Positions 5,335 to 5,540 of a stretch of DNA of 5,540 nucleotides are shown here, piece by piece. How positions within the stretch are numbered: the stretch's first letter is position 1; every line of letters begins with the position of its first letter. Under the pieces are notes generated by a model. The model was not told the origin of the DNA. It saw only the letters and a list, made by a program, of their open reading frames with translations, and made no database searches. Made by a program: the position numbers and the translations under genes. Origin of the DNA: Verrucomicrobia bacterium GWC2_42_7 (GTDB lineage: Bacteria; Verrucomicrobiota; Verrucomicrobiia; Opitutales; GWC2-42-7-A); assembly GCA_001831055.1 (NCBI GenBank), contig MIDO01000037.1:1-5540 (forward strand), written 5' to 3'.

Positions 5335-5540
5335 ATGGAATCCCTTACCACAGAACAAAAACGTTTTTTAGAAAATTGTGTTCGTGTAGGCATGTCGGTC
5401 TCGCGTATGCAAGATGCCTATAATAAAGAATATAAAACAAACTTAACCTACATGGATATCCGTTGCTTGGTTGCTGACTTAGATTTAGATCTGAACGAAA
5501 GCGCAACCTCCCAAGCAAAAGAAAAAGAAGATTCTAAAGA
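5335..5540 (+). CDS. Small conserved hypothetical protein, 3' end outside the window
   Basis: An ATG 5 nt after the dnaA stop opens a frame that stays open for 68 codons to the window end, so the product is partial. The visible part starts MESLTTEQKRFLENCVRVGMS and contains a compact predicted-helical segment with the core LTYMDIRCLVADLDLDL (about 37-53), followed by a charged, probably disordered stretch, SQAKEKEDSK. The helical part could be a small helix-turn-helix-like fold, but no known DNA-binding motif is clear. From memory, short Verrucomicrobiota proteins share a 'TYMDVRFLVDDL'-type core, which supports both coding status and host assignment. Tight spacing implies an operon with dnaA. 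There is no Shine-Dalgarno sequence, which suggests translational coupling. Function unknown. Confidence 0.75.
   Translation, partial: MESLTTEQKRFLENCVRVGMSVSRMQDAYNKEYKTNLTYMDIRCLVADLDLDLNESATSQAKEKEDSK

Overview
The window is an AT-rich bacterial chromosome segment around a dnaA gene. The best guess for the host is the Verrucomicrobiota (Opitutae-like). This rests on the look of DnaA and on the small protein directly after it, whose 'TYMDIRCLVADL' core resembles short conserved hypothetical proteins that I recall from that phylum. It is a memory-based inference, not a search result.

Layout. (1) 1-82: unassigned left edge. (2) 83-266: an imperfect-palindrome repeat of about 110 bp (E1), followed by a second tandem copy of its right half that runs up to the stop codon of the next gene. 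(3) 266-1243, minus strand: a metallo-beta-lactamase-fold hydrolase. (4) 1244-1460: a divergent intergenic region with one plausible promoter facing each way. (5) 1461-1550: tRNA-Ser(GGA) with encoded CCA. (6) 1567-3276: a SulP anion transporter with a C-terminal STAS domain, starting 16 nt after the tRNA. (7) 3277-3961: a 685-nt non-coding stretch with two perfect tandem hairpins, a second copy of the repeat (E2), two or three DnaA boxes and a very AT-rich block, so it is a candidate origin of replication. (8) 3962-5329: dnaA. (9) 5335 to the window end: the start of a small conserved hypothetical gene, probably co-transcribed with dnaA.

How the parts relate. dnaA, its upstream boxes and the AT-rich tract form an initiation and autoregulation module. 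One box ends 9 nt before the dnaA start codon, so DnaA could repress its own expression. The twin hairpins would shield this module from sulP transcription. The hydrolase, tRNA and transporter show no obvious pathway link to each other. They are bracketed by E1 and E2 in the same orientation.

The window holds no CRISPR array, transposase, phage gene or clear defence system. The least explained items are the E1/E2 repeat family, the hairpin overlapping the tRNA 3' end and the sulP leader, and the twin perfect hairpins.
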